Assembly (NCBI RefSeq): GCF_001458415.1
Contig: NZ_CYSD01000012.1
Coordinates: forward strand, 434,001-498,000
Direction of reading: 5' to 3'
Origin: Tritonibacter multivorans
GTDB lineage: Bacteria > Pseudomonadota > Alphaproteobacteria > Rhodobacterales > Rhodobacteraceae
DNA: 64,000 bases
Below are positions 1 through 8,084 of this stretch, one piece after another. Each line of letters begins with the position of its first letter. The first letter of the stretch is position 1. Below the pieces are notes generated by a model. The model did no database searches, was not told the origin of the DNA, and worked only from the letters and a program-made list of their open reading frames with translations. The position numbers and the translations under genes were made by a program.

Positions 1-423
1 GCCCTGGGCTATGGGCTTGCGCTGCTTTGTGCGCTGACGTGGTCGGGGTATTCGGTGGGATCGCGGCTGATTGGTGATGCGCCGACCAGTTCGGTTGCGG
101 TGTTCTGTCTGGCCAGCGCGCTGGGGTCCGGCGTGCTGCATCTGGCCCTGGAAGACACGATCTGGCCGCAGGGCACGCTGGGCTGGGCTTCTGCGATTGG
201 GCTGGGGCTGGGCCCTGTGGGGTTGGCGTTTTACGTCTGGGACATTGGCGTCAAGAAGGGCGACATCCAGATGCTGGGCACCAGTTCTTATGCCGCGCCT
301 TTGCTGTCGACCGTGATTTTGGTGGCCGCTGGCGTGGCCGCACCCACATGGTCGCTGGGGCTGGCCGCCCTGTTGATCACCGGCGGTGCAGCATTGGCAG
401 CGCGCGCGTCCCATCAGGCCTGA
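1..423 (+). CDS. EamA/DMT-family transporter, 3' part only
   Basis: The reading frame is open from the first base, so the gene begins outside the window; 140 C-terminal residues are present. They form four or five hydrophobic helices with short loops, ending in a small Ala-rich tail, the pattern of the second EamA repeat of drug/metabolite transporters. Members are inner-membrane exporters or permeases with poorly predictable substrates, so none is assigned. A strong hairpin terminator follows 25 bases after the stop. Family is inferred from helix pattern and composition; a different 10-TM permease cannot be excluded. Confidence 0.7.
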   Translation, partial: ALGYGLALLCALTWSGYSVGSRLIGDAPTSSVAVFCLASALGSGVLHLALEDTIWPQGTLGWASAIGLGLGPVGLAFYVWDIGVKKGDIQMLGTSSYAAPLLSTVILVAAGVAAPTWSLGLAALLITGGAALAARASHQA

Positions 424-448
424 GCGACCCAATCGGACCAACGAAACA

Positions 449-476
449 GGGCTCTGCAAACGCAGAGCCCTTCTTC
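449..476 (+). terminator. Rho-independent terminator after the EamA gene
   Basis: A perfect 9-bp stem (449-457 with 462-470), four-base loop AAAC, followed by TTCTT. It lies between the stop of the transporter and the convergent YdcH-like gene and may serve both. Confidence 0.8.
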
Positions 477-500
477 ACGTCCAAGTGCGGAATTCCGATG

Positions 501-668
501 TCAGGCGTCCATGAGACGCGAGATTTCGTCCTTCAGCTGTAATTTCTTCTTCTTCAGCATTGCTACCTTAAGAGGGTCGGTGGCTGGGGATTTTTCCATT
601 TCTTCGACTTCGAAACTGAGATGCTCGTGCTTCTTCTTCAATTCGGTGAGATGCGAGCTGAGGCTCAT
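501..668 (-). CDS. YdcH-like (DUF465) small coiled-coil protein
   Basis: Encodes 55 residues, beginning MSLSSHLTELKKKHEHL. It is almost entirely charged helix with heptad-like spacing and ends with a second short helix (KLQLKDEISRLMD), the helical-hairpin architecture of DUF465/YdcH proteins, which are abundant, cytosolic and of unsettled function. The start is fixed by a strong Shine-Dalgarno (AGGAGG on the minus strand, around 675-680). The gene is monocistronic, convergent with the EamA gene and sharing its terminator region. Family assignment rests on size, helix pattern and the KKK..L.LKDEI segment. Confidence 0.85.
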   Translation of the reverse strand: MSLSSHLTELKKKHEHLSFEVEEMEKSPATDPLKVAMLKKKKLQLKDEISRLMDA

Positions 669-798
669 CGTCTATCCTCCTTTTCTACAGTCTGAGTTCA
701 CAACAGGAGAGAGTGGAGCACAGCACAGGGGCGCTTGTCACGCTGCGGTCGCAAAAGAAGGCCGTGAATTTCGACGCAATTCGTCTCAATCGGCCAAA

Positions 799-843
799 CA
801 CCGCCGATTAGGAAAGCGCGCGCATATCTGGTGATCGGCGGTG
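799..843. repeat. 10-bp inverted repeat in the gap 669-886
   Basis: CACCGCCGAT (799-808) is repeated inverted at 834-843 with a 25-base spacer. No gene is visible in this gap. It could be a regulatory site or a stem at the 3' side of the methyltransferase gene; function unknown. Confidence 0.4.
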
Positions 844-862
844 AATCACCCTTTGAACAGAC

Positions 863-881
863 CCGCCAGCCCGCTTGGCGG
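863..881 (-). terminator. Weak hairpin after the methyltransferase gene
   Basis: A 6-bp stem (863-868 with 876-881) and 7-base loop lie six bases beyond the stop codon of the minus-strand methyltransferase. There is no T-tract, so termination is uncertain. Confidence 0.3.
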
Positions 882-886
882 CCGGC

Positions 887-1666
887 CTAGCCCGCAGGCC
901 AGCCAATCGCTGCCCCATCCCGCAGGACGGCGCGAATCTCTGGCCGCATGTCTTCGCCGTCCTGATCGTGACGCGCGCCCTGATGCAGAATGCGCGGGCT
1001 ATGCAGCCGAAACGCCGCGCGCCCCTCTTTGCGGGCCCGCAGGATCACAAGTTCCGCCATGCGCCCGTCGCGCGGGGCCAAGGGCAGCACCTCGAGCGAC
1101 CCCAGCCGCCCGGAACAGGCCGCCAGCACATCAGAGAGCCGGTCCGCTTTCTGGATCATATGCAGATACCCCCGCGGCCTGAGGCGTTTGGCAGCAATGC
1201 TGATCCAGTCGTCAAGCGGGGTCTCTTCCCCCAAGGCGGTCCGGCGGCCTGCATCGCGCGCCTGACTGTGCGCGCCTGCCCGGTAATAGGGCGGGTTGGC
1301 GATCACGTGATCAAACGACTGCTGACGCAGCGCTTCGGGAAGTGCGGCCAGATCCGCGCAATAGACATCTACCGTTGCGTCATTCAGCGCGGCATTGCGT
1401 CGCGCCAGATCCGCATAAGCGGCCTGCAGCTCTACCCCGGACAGGGTCAGCCCCGACACCCGTTGGTTCAGACACAACAGCGCCTGCCCCGCGCCACAGC
1501 CCAGCTCCAGCACGCTTTGTCCCGGTCGCGCATTGACGCTGGCCGCAAGGAAAACAGGGTCTACGCCGGCGCGATAGCCCGATTTTGGCTGCTGGATCTG
1601 CACCCGGCCATCCAGAAAACCGTCCTGTGTAAGATCCGCATCGGCAAAAAGGGCAAGATCAGTCAT
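887..1666 (-). CDS. Class I SAM-dependent methyltransferase, TrmN6/YfiC-like
   Basis: Encodes 259 residues. A SAM-binding motif I (VLELGCGAGQ, residues 52-61) is followed by an acidic motif II and the N6-adenine signature NPPY (124-127). The order and the N-terminal segment with QPKSGYRAGVDPVFL match the family that methylates A37 of tRNA1(Val) (TrmN6). A longer frame exists upstream, but the start chosen is the Met before TDLALFADADLTQDGFL, where family similarity begins. It overlaps the end of the DUF2007 gene by 8 bases, so the two are probably cotranscribed. RNA substrate is inferred only. Confidence 0.8.
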   Translation of the reverse strand: MTDLALFADADLTQDGFLDGRVQIQQPKSGYRAGVDPVFLAASVNARPGQSVLELGCGAGQALLCLNQRVSGLTLSGVELQAAYADLARRNAALNDATVDVYCADLAALPEALRQQSFDHVIANPPYYRAGAHSQARDAGRRTALGEETPLDDWISIAAKRLRPRGYLHMIQKADRLSDVLAACSGRLGSLEVLPLAPRDGRMAELVILRARKEGRAAFRLHSPRILHQGARHDQDGEDMRPEIRAVLRDGAAIGWPAG

Positions 1667-1877
1667 CGCTGGTGGCAATTCCATTGTCGCGCATCGCACG
1701 AAGCGCCCGTGCATGGTCGTCCGCCCGCACAAGCAGGCGTCGGGGGAAAATTCCGATGCCTCCTTCGAGGATGCTCATATTTACGTCCATTTGAAAGCAG
1801 TCTATATCCTCTCCCTCAAGAAGAGCTGTGGCAAAGGCCAGAACTGTCGGATCCGTGCTGCGCAAAAGTTCTTTCAT
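1659..1877 (-). CDS. DUF2007 small protein (putative signal-transducing type)
   Basis: Encodes 72 residues starting MKELLRSTDPTVLAFATALL and containing GGIGIFPRRLLV and a C-terminal RADDHARALRAM helix. This matches the DUF2007 fold: a single ferredoxin-like unit with an acidic DxDxF segment and a basic PRRL turn. The biochemical role is unknown. An ATG two codons upstream is equally possible. It is transcribed away from the polyprenyl synthase gene (73 bases between starts), so both promoters lie in 1878-1949, and it overlaps the methyltransferase gene by 8 bases. Confidence 0.8.
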   Translation of the reverse strand: MKELLRSTDPTVLAFATALLEGEDIDCFQMDVNMSILEGGIGIFPRRLLVRADDHARALRAMRDNGIATSDD

Positions 1878-1949
1878 GATCATGGATGTAAGGGCATGGG
1901 CGCTTGCTTGTCGAGACACCAGTTCGACAGACGCCCAATCGGGAAAAGA

Positions 1950-2948
1950 ATGGACCAGATGAACACGCAAAAGCCCCATGAACTGCTGGCCGATACGCTG
2001 GCGTCCGAAATGGAAGCCGTCAACGCGTTGATCCAGACCCGGATGGCCTCCAAACACGCGCCGCGCATTCCCGAAGTGACCGCCCATTTGGTCGAGGCAG
2101 GCGGCAAACGCCTGCGCCCGCTGCTCACGCTCGCTGCGGCCAAGATGTGCGGTTATGAAGGCGATGACCATGTGAAACTGGCCGCCACAGTCGAATTCAT
2201 TCACACCGCAACCCTACTGCATGATGATGTGGTGGATGAAAGCGGCCAGCGCCGGGGGCGTCCGACGGCGAATCTTTTGTGGGACAACAAAAGTTCGGTC
2301 CTCGTGGGCGACTACCTGTTTGCACGCAGCTTCCAGCTGATGGTGGAAACCGGATCTTTGCGCGTTCTGGACATTCTGGCAAATGCCGCCGCGACCATCG
2401 CCGAAGGCGAAGTGCTGCAAATGACCGCCGCCAGCGATCTGAAGACCACGGAAGACATTTACCTGCAGGTGGTGCGCGGCAAGACGGCTGCGCTGTTCTC
2501 GGCGGCAACCGAAGTGGGTGGCGTGATCGCCGCGCGCGAGGCGGCCGAGGTTCAGGCGCTTTATGACTACGGCGACGCGCTGGGGATCGCCTTCCAGATT
2601 GCCGATGACCTGTTGGATTATCAGGGCGACACGAAGGCGACCGGTAAAAACGTCGGGGACGACTTCCGCGAACGCAAGCTCACTCTGCCGGTGATCAAAG
2701 CCGTAGCGCAGGCAACGGACGAAGAGCGCGCCTTCTGGGTGCGCACCATTGAAAAAGGCCGCCAAGAAGACGGCGATCTGGAGCACGCGCTGGAGCTGAT
2801 GGCGAAATACGGCACTCTGGAAGCCACCCGTCAGGATGCGCTGGGTTGGGCCGCCAAAGCCCGCGAAGCGCTGGAAATCCTGCCCGAGCACCCGATCCGC
2901 CAGATGCTGAGCGATCTGGCAGCTTACGTGGTGGCGCGCCTGAACTAA
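1950..2948 (+). CDS. ispB: Polyprenyl (octaprenyl-type) diphosphate synthase
   Basis: Encodes 332 residues. The first aspartate-rich motif is DDVVD (92-96), preceded by the GGKRLRP substrate-binding segment (51-57); the second is DDLLD (219-223). These are the catalytic signatures of trans-prenyltransferases that elongate isopentenyl diphosphate into the long isoprenoid tail of ubiquinone. Chain length (C40 or C50) cannot be told from sequence alone. The ATG at 1950 follows a purine-rich GGGAAAAGA; one at 1959 is also possible. It converges on ispE, with the two stops joined by a perfect palindrome. With ubiA in the same window it supports quinone synthesis. Confidence 0.93.
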   Translation: MDQMNTQKPHELLADTLASEMEAVNALIQTRMASKHAPRIPEVTAHLVEAGGKRLRPLLTLAAAKMCGYEGDDHVKLAATVEFIHTATLLHDDVVDESGQRRGRPTANLLWDNKSSVLVGDYLFARSFQLMVETGSLRVLDILANAAATIAEGEVLQMTAASDLKTTEDIYLQVVRGKTAALFSAATEVGGVIAAREAAEVQALYDYGDALGIAFQIADDLLDYQGDTKATGKNVGDDFRERKLTLPVIKAVAQATDEERAFWVRTIEKGRQEDGDLEHALELMAKYGTLEATRQDALGWAAKAREALEILPEHPIRQMLSDLAAYVVARLN

Positions 2949-2964
2949 GGGTGCCTTAGTTCAG
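2940..2964. repeat. Perfect 11-bp palindrome spanning both convergent stop codons
   Basis: CTGAACTAAGG (2940-2950), loop GTG, inverted copy at 2954-2964. Both arms encode Leu-Asn-stop, so ispB and ispE end with the same codons. A bidirectional transcript-end structure is likely, although there is no U-tract. Confidence 0.75.
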
Positions 2965-3819
2965 GGTAGTGGCGTAGCACCACCAATCGGCCTGTTCTGT
3001 GCCGATGTCATAGGCCGCCATATGGGCGGCCTTTTTCGTGGGGTAGAGCGCAAAACAGGTGGCCCCAGACCCTGACATCCGCGCCATCAGCGCGTCACTT
3101 GTGCCGCGCAGGTCCGACAGCACCCGGTCGATCACCGGCGCGTTCTGTATGGCAGGGGGTTCCATGTCATTGCGCTGTTCGGCCAACCATGCGGCGCAAT
3201 CCTCGGGGCCTGTGAAGGCCGGGATCTCCTCCGGCATGGGGGCGTTGTCGCGCCGTTCCAGCCCGTTGAAAATCGCGCCCGTCGGCACGTGAACGCCGGG
3301 GTTCACCAACAGGGCATGCAGCTGCGGCAGTGCGACAGCTGTCAGGTCTTCGCCGATCCCGCGCATCCGCGTGGCGCGACCTGCGACGCAGACGGGCACA
3401 TCCGCCCCCAGCGACAGGGCCAGCCCCTCGGGGATATCCACGCCCTGCGCGGCCAGGGCGTTGAGAACCGCAGCAGCATCCGACGACCCGCCGCCGATCC
3501 CTGCCCCATGTGGCAGGTTTTTGGCCAGTTTGATATGCCCGGTCCAGCCAGCACCTTCGGCCGCCTGCCAGACCAGATTGCGCGCGTCGGTGGGCACGCC
3601 GGACGCAAAGGGGCCAGCGACATCAATCGACAGCGCATCGCCCGGCGTCAGGGTCAGCCGGTCGCCCATATCGGCAAAGGCCACCAGCGAATCCAACAGG
3701 TGATAGCCGTCATCACGACGGCCAGTGATATGAAGACTGAGATTGACTTTGGCCGGAGCAAGAACGGGAGCAAGAAACGGGGCAGAAACGGGGGCAGACA
3801 CCGGCGTCTTAGCCGTCAT
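2956..3819 (-). CDS. ispE: 4-diphosphocytidyl-2-C-methyl-D-erythritol kinase
   Basis: Encodes 287 residues of the GHMP kinase fold. The catalytic-side motif PAKVNLSLHI follows an Ala/Pro-rich leader, and the ATP-binding glycine-rich loop reads LPHGAGIGGGSSDAAA. The enzyme phosphorylates CDP-methylerythritol in the MEP pathway, making the isopentenyl units used by the convergent polyprenyl synthase. The N-terminal 22 residues are an imperfect repeat of APVSAP/APFLAP units not usual in the family; a shorter start is not obvious because no Met intervenes. It overlaps the upstream TPR gene by 11 bases, indicating cotranscription. Confidence 0.93.
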   Translation of the reverse strand: MTAKTPVSAPVSAPFLAPVLAPAKVNLSLHITGRRDDGYHLLDSLVAFADMGDRLTLTPGDALSIDVAGPFASGVPTDARNLVWQAAEGAGWTGHIKLAKNLPHGAGIGGGSSDAAAVLNALAAQGVDIPEGLALSLGADVPVCVAGRATRMRGIGEDLTAVALPQLHALLVNPGVHVPTGAIFNGLERRDNAPMPEEIPAFTGPEDCAAWLAEQRNDMEPPAIQNAPVIDRVLSDLRGTSDALMARMSGSGATCFALYPTKKAAHMAAYDIGTEQADWWCYATTLN

Positions 3820-5545
3820 TGGCCACCTTCAACGGCTCTGCGCCTTCTTCTTCGAGCACCAGATCAAGTCCCACATCCAGCTTGCGGCGGATGCGATCGG
3901 GATCGGCCTCTCCGTCGGTTTCATCTTCGGGAATGAACGACAGGGCGCGCTTCCACTGGAATTCTGCTTCCAGATGACGACCCACAGCCCAATAGACATC
4001 GCCAAGATGATCATTGACGACCGGGTCCACCGGCATCAGTTCAACCGCGCGTTCCATATGACCCACAGCTTCGCCATAGCGGCCAAGGCGATAGAGCACC
4101 CAACCAAGGCTGTCGACGATATAGCCGCTGTCGGGACGGGCCGTGACCGCGCGTTCGATCATATCAAGCGCCTCGTCCAGTTTCTCGTGGCGTTCCACCA
4201 GCGAGTAACCAAGGTAATTGAGCACCTGCGCCTGATCCGGGTTCAGCTCTAGCGCCGCCCGGAAATCCGCTTCGGCCTTGTCCCAGTCTTTCAGACGTTC
4301 GTGGCAGATCCCGCGCGCATACAACAGGAACCAGCGGTTGCCTGCATCTTCGCCCGCCAGCGACAGCGCCTTGTCATAAGCCGCGACAGCCGCTGCATAG
4401 TTTTCTTCCTGCCGCATCAGATCGCCCAGATCCATGTGGCCAATAACCGAATCCGGGACATCCCGGATCAGCTGTTCCAGAACTTCGGCGGCGGCGCCGG
4501 GTTTGGCGGCGCGGCGCAGGGCCTCGGCGCGGCCCAGTTCCGCGGCGTGATAATCCGCACTTTCGCGCGGCACCTGTTTGTAGACGGCGATCGCCAGCTC
4601 ATAGCGGCCCAGCTTGTCCAACAGCTCCGCGCTCAGCAGCAGGGCATCCACGTGGTCCGGGCGCAGCGCAGTGGCAGAGCGCGCATAGAGCAGCACATAG
4701 TCATCCGCGGCCTCGTTCTGCAGGGCAGAGGCCAGCACAAAAAAGACCTCGGCCAGACCCTCACGGGGGCTGGGGGCAATGGTGAAGGACAGCGCCTCTC
4801 CGGCGGCGAGCGCCTCGCTCATCCGGGTCAGGCTCGGATCCAGATCGCTTCCGAAGGATTCGGTGAGAACCTGAAGGGCATCATCCGTCCGGCCCAGCTG
4901 CGACAGCACCTCAACACGGGCAATGGCTGCGCGCCGCGAGCTGCGGCCCAGCTGGCCACCATTGTCCGAGAACAGGCGCTCCGCGCCTTCGAAATCCCCG
5001 ACAGAGGCCAGCGCCAGCGCCTTGTGGTAAAGCGCGAAGAACCGCAGTTCCTGCTGTTTGGCGACCTCATCAAAGGTCTCCAGCGCCTTTTTTGCCGCGC
5101 CCTGCCCCATATGGGCCCAAGCCGTCAGCAGACCATCCACCAAGGGGCTGATCTGTTCGTTTTCCAGATCCCGGTCGAGGAGGGCAGCAAAATCGCCGGT
5201 TTCGCCTGCATGGGCGGCGGCAACGATATTGGCCACCTGACTGCGCAAGCCGCTGTCCTGCATCCGCTGCGCCACTGGCACGGCAGCTTTCAGATTGCCA
5301 AGCGCCAGCTGGGTATAAACCAGACTTTCCATAAGGTTGGGGTTTGCCGGATCCCGCACCAGTGCGCGGGTGAAATACTGCGCGGCGGCGGCAAAATCAC
5401 TGTCTTGGGTGGCGCTGCGGCCAGCCAGATAGGCCCCAACCAGCCCATCTGCCTGCGCGGGTCCGGCGCTGCCGATCTGCACGGTGGATACGGTTGCCAG
5501 CAAAATCGCGGCAGTGCTGAGGCGGCGCAGGAATGAAACGGGCAC
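3809..5545 (-). CDS. Secreted tetratricopeptide-repeat protein
   Basis: Encodes about 578 residues. With the GTG at 5545 the product begins MPVSFLRRLSTAAILLATVS, a signal peptide with a likely cleavage site after GPAQA; a purine-rich GGGGGAAG lies five bases before it. An ATG at 5560 is an alternative. The rest is tandem TPR units, clearest in the C-terminal half (for example NYAAAVAAYDKAL and GRYGEAVGHMERAVEL). TPR proteins act as protein-interaction scaffolds, here probably in the periplasm or at the outer membrane. It sits between etfQO and ispE and overlaps ispE by 11 bases. Specific function unknown. Confidence 0.85.
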   Translation of the reverse strand: MPVSFLRRLSTAAILLATVSTVQIGSAGPAQADGLVGAYLAGRSATQDSDFAAAAQYFTRALVRDPANPNLMESLVYTQLALGNLKAAVPVAQRMQDSGLRSQVANIVAAAHAGETGDFAALLDRDLENEQISPLVDGLLTAWAHMGQGAAKKALETFDEVAKQQELRFFALYHKALALASVGDFEGAERLFSDNGGQLGRSSRRAAIARVEVLSQLGRTDDALQVLTESFGSDLDPSLTRMSEALAAGEALSFTIAPSPREGLAEVFFVLASALQNEAADDYVLLYARSATALRPDHVDALLLSAELLDKLGRYELAIAVYKQVPRESADYHAAELGRAEALRRAAKPGAAAEVLEQLIRDVPDSVIGHMDLGDLMRQEENYAAAVAAYDKALSLAGEDAGNRWFLLYARGICHERLKDWDKAEADFRAALELNPDQAQVLNYLGYSLVERHEKLDEALDMIERAVTARPDSGYIVDSLGWVLYRLGRYGEAVGHMERAVELMPVDPVVNDHLGDVYWAVGRHLEAEFQWKRALSFIPEDETDGEADPDRIRRKLDVGLDLVLEEEGAEPLKVANDG

Positions 5546-5666
5546 GAAGGCTTCCCCCATCGAAATGGATAGTAATCCCACGAATCGTAGTGCCCAGCCC
5601 CCGGAACTGCAATGGGGCGCCCGTCCGGACGCCCCATATTCTGTTGAACAAGCTGCGATCTGCCGA

Positions 5667-7316
5667 TCACATGTTCGGATAGTTCGGGCCGTCGCCGCCC
5701 TGCGGGGTTGTCCAGGTGATGTTCTGGGACGGGTCCTTGATGTCGCAGGTCTTGCAGTGAACACAGTTCTGGAAGTTCACCACGAAACGCGGGCCGTCTT
5801 CGTCTTCGACCACCTCATAGACGCCAGCCGGGCAGTAGCGCTGCGCCGGTTCTGCGAATTTGGGCAGGTTGACCTTGATCGGGGTCTCCGGGTCAGCCAG
5901 ACGCAGGTGGCAGGGCTGGCTTTCTTCGTGGTTGGTCGCCGCGAAGGAGACGTTGGTCAGACGGTCAAAGGACAGAACGCCATCGGGTTTCGGGTAATCG
6001 ATCGGCTTGTGCTTATCCGCCGGTTCGGTGGATTCGGCGTCGTTTTTGCCGTGACCCAGGGTACCGAAGAAGGAGAAGCCAAACAGGTTGTTGGTCCACA
6101 TGTCCAGACCACCCAGCGCCAGCGACGCGGTGAGGCCCCATTTGGACCACATCGGTTTGACGTTGCGCACCATCTTCAGGTCTTTGCCGATCGCGCCCTC
6201 ACGGACCGAGGTTTCGTATTCGGTCAGCTCATCCGCCGCGCGGCCTGCTTTGATCGCGTCAAAGGCGGCTTCGGCTGCGGCCTTACCGGACAGCATGGCG
6301 TTGTGGTTGCCCTTGATGCGCGGCACGTTGACCATACCCGCAGAACATCCCAAGAGCGCACCGCCCGGGAAGGTCAGCTTCGGCATGGACTGGTAGCCAC
6401 CCTCGGTGATCGCACGGGCACCGTAAGCCACGCGCTTGCCGCCTTTCAGCAGCTCGGCCACCATCGGGTGGTGCTTGAAGCGCTGGAATTCCATGTAGGG
6501 ATACAGATGCGGGTTCTTGTAGTTCAGGTGAACCACGAAGCCGACGTACACTTGGTTGTTTTCCAGGTGGTAGATGAAGGAACCACCGCCCGCGTTGGAG
6601 TTCAGCGGCCAACCCATGGTGTGGGTGACGGTGCCTTCCTTGTGCTTGGCCGGGTCGATTTCCCAGATCTCTTTCATGCCAACGCCGTATTTCTGCACTT
6701 CCTTACCGGCTTGCAGGTCATATTTGGCGATGACTTCCTTCGACAATGAGCCGCGAACGCCTTCGGACAGGAAGACATATTTGCCGTGCAGTTCCATGCC
6801 CGGCTCGGTGTTGGGGCCATAAGAGCCGTCTTCTTCGAGACCAAAGACACCGGCAACCACGCCTTTGACTTCGCCATTGTCACCGTAGACCAGCTCGGAG
6901 CAGGACATGCCCGGGAAAATCTCGACGCCCAGCTCTTCGGCTTGCTCGGCCATCCAGCGGCAGACGTTGCCCATGGAGACGATGTAGTTGCCGTGGTTGT
7001 TCATCAGAGGCGGCATCGGCGCGTTCGGGATACGAACCTGGCCAGCTTCACCCAGGAAGTAGAAGTTGTCTTCGTTCACTTCGGTGTTCAGCGGCGCGCC
7101 TTTTTCTTTCCAGTCGGGGATCAGCGCATCGAGGCCACAGGGGTCAAGAACCGCACCGGACAGGATGTGGGCGCCCACTTCAGAGCCCTTCTCCAGCACG
7201 ACCACGTCAAGGTCGGCGTCCAGTTGCTTCAGTCGGATCGCAGCGGACAGGCCAGCGGGACCTGCACCGACGATCACAACATCGTATTCCATTGCTTCGC
7301 GTTCAATCTCGGCCAT
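5667..7316 (-). CDS. Electron transfer flavoprotein-ubiquinone oxidoreductase
   Basis: Encodes 549 residues. The FAD dinucleotide-binding motif VIVGAGPAGLSAAIRL is at the N terminus; the C-terminal region carries the 4Fe-4S ligands (RYCPAGVYEV, then CVHCKTCDIKDP) and ends in GPNYPNM, as in ETF-QO proteins. The enzyme passes electrons from reduced ETF, charged by acyl-CoA and other dehydrogenases, to ubiquinone at the inner membrane. The large acyl-CoA dehydrogenase at 16-18 kb would be one plausible electron source. Upstream 7317-7508 is non-coding and holds an inverted repeat. About 120 bases separate it from the TPR gene downstream. Confidence 0.97.
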   Translation of the reverse strand: MAEIEREAMEYDVVIVGAGPAGLSAAIRLKQLDADLDVVVLEKGSEVGAHILSGAVLDPCGLDALIPDWKEKGAPLNTEVNEDNFYFLGEAGQVRIPNAPMPPLMNNHGNYIVSMGNVCRWMAEQAEELGVEIFPGMSCSELVYGDNGEVKGVVAGVFGLEEDGSYGPNTEPGMELHGKYVFLSEGVRGSLSKEVIAKYDLQAGKEVQKYGVGMKEIWEIDPAKHKEGTVTHTMGWPLNSNAGGGSFIYHLENNQVYVGFVVHLNYKNPHLYPYMEFQRFKHHPMVAELLKGGKRVAYGARAITEGGYQSMPKLTFPGGALLGCSAGMVNVPRIKGNHNAMLSGKAAAEAAFDAIKAGRAADELTEYETSVREGAIGKDLKMVRNVKPMWSKWGLTASLALGGLDMWTNNLFGFSFFGTLGHGKNDAESTEPADKHKPIDYPKPDGVLSFDRLTNVSFAATNHEESQPCHLRLADPETPIKVNLPKFAEPAQRYCPAGVYEVVEDEDGPRFVVNFQNCVHCKTCDIKDPSQNITWTTPQGGDGPNYPNM

Positions 7317-7371
7317 TCGAGGGCTCCCTTGGCTAGCTTTACCACGTGCGCATGTGGTTTGTGGCTACAAA

Positions 7372-7388
7372 GCGCAACATTCTTGCGC
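7372..7388. promoter_or_regulatory. Inverted repeat upstream of the ETF-QO gene
   Basis: GCGCAA (7372-7377) and TTGCGC (7383-7388) with a 5-base spacer, 56 bases upstream of the ETF-QO start. It is the right size for a dimeric repressor or activator, but I cannot name the factor. Confidence 0.35.
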
Positions 7389-7508
7389 GGCTGCTTAGCG
7401 GTTGCAGCATAATAAGGTCAATCCATACCCTACGTTCAATGTGGCAAAGACGATCAAAAGCGACATATTGTACTGCGGATTTCCACGGTAGCGTCGATCA
7501 CAGCAGTT

Positions 7509-8000
7509 TCAGTCCGAATCTGCACGCAATTCCCCCGGATCAATGCCCAAATCGGCGGCATCATCCCCCATGACATAGCGCGGGCCCTGCCCCAATGCTG
7601 CGGCTGCATCCTGTGGGTTGTAAAGTTTACAGCTATCGAGCGACAAACACCCGCACCCGATACAGCCATCCAGCCGATCCCGCAGGGTTTCCAGCTGGGC
7701 GATTCGCGCATCCAGATGCCCGCGAAACGCGGTCGACAGCTTTTGCCAGTCCGCTTTGGTCGGCGTGCGCTTGCCCGGCAGCGTCGCCAGCTGGTCGCGG
7801 ATTTCCGGCAGGGTGAACCCGAACTTCTGCGCAATCAGGATAAAGGACAGCCGCCGGATATCAGCGCGTTCAAACCGCCGTTGCCCCCCCGCATTGCGCC
7901 AGGGCGTCAGCAGACCTTGGGTTTCGTAATAACGGATCGCAGACACGGCAAGGCCGGTGCGTTCGGCCAGATAGCCGATGGACAGTCCGGGCTGGGGCAT
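7509..8000 (-). CDS. soxR: SoxR-type MerR-family redox regulator
   Basis: Encodes 163 residues. An N-terminal MerR winged helix (residues 6-75, with AIRYYETQGLL) is followed by a dimerisation helix and the SoxR cysteine cluster C113-x2-C116-x-C118-x5-C124, which binds a 2Fe-2S centre. SoxR proteins activate target promoters when the cluster is oxidised by redox-cycling compounds or superoxide; outside enterics they usually control a few nearby genes rather than soxS. It is divergent from a glyoxalase-fold gene with an 18-bp palindrome between, so that gene is the likely target. The ATG chosen begins the conserved N terminus. Confidence 0.92.
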   Translation of the reverse strand: MPQPGLSIGYLAERTGLAVSAIRYYETQGLLTPWRNAGGQRRFERADIRRLSFILIAQKFGFTLPEIRDQLATLPGKRTPTKADWQKLSTAFRGHLDARIAQLETLRDRLDGCIGCGCLSLDSCKLYNPQDAAAALGQGPRYVMGDDAADLGIDPGELRADSD

Positions 8001-8019
8001 GATGGGCCCTTTCAAAAAA

Positions 8020-8037
8020 TAGCTTGAGCTCAAGTTA
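8020..8037. promoter_or_regulatory. Probable SoxR operator between soxR and the VOC gene
   Basis: An 18-bp palindrome with one mismatched pair, core CTTGAGCTCAAG (8023-8034). The CTTGA/TCAAG half-sites resemble known SoxR boxes. It starts 20 bases from soxR and ends 47 bases from the VOC gene. Confidence 0.7.
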
Positions 8038-8084
8038 GGTTTAGAAATTACACCCGACTCAGGCAAGAGAAAGGAGCCTGAGAG

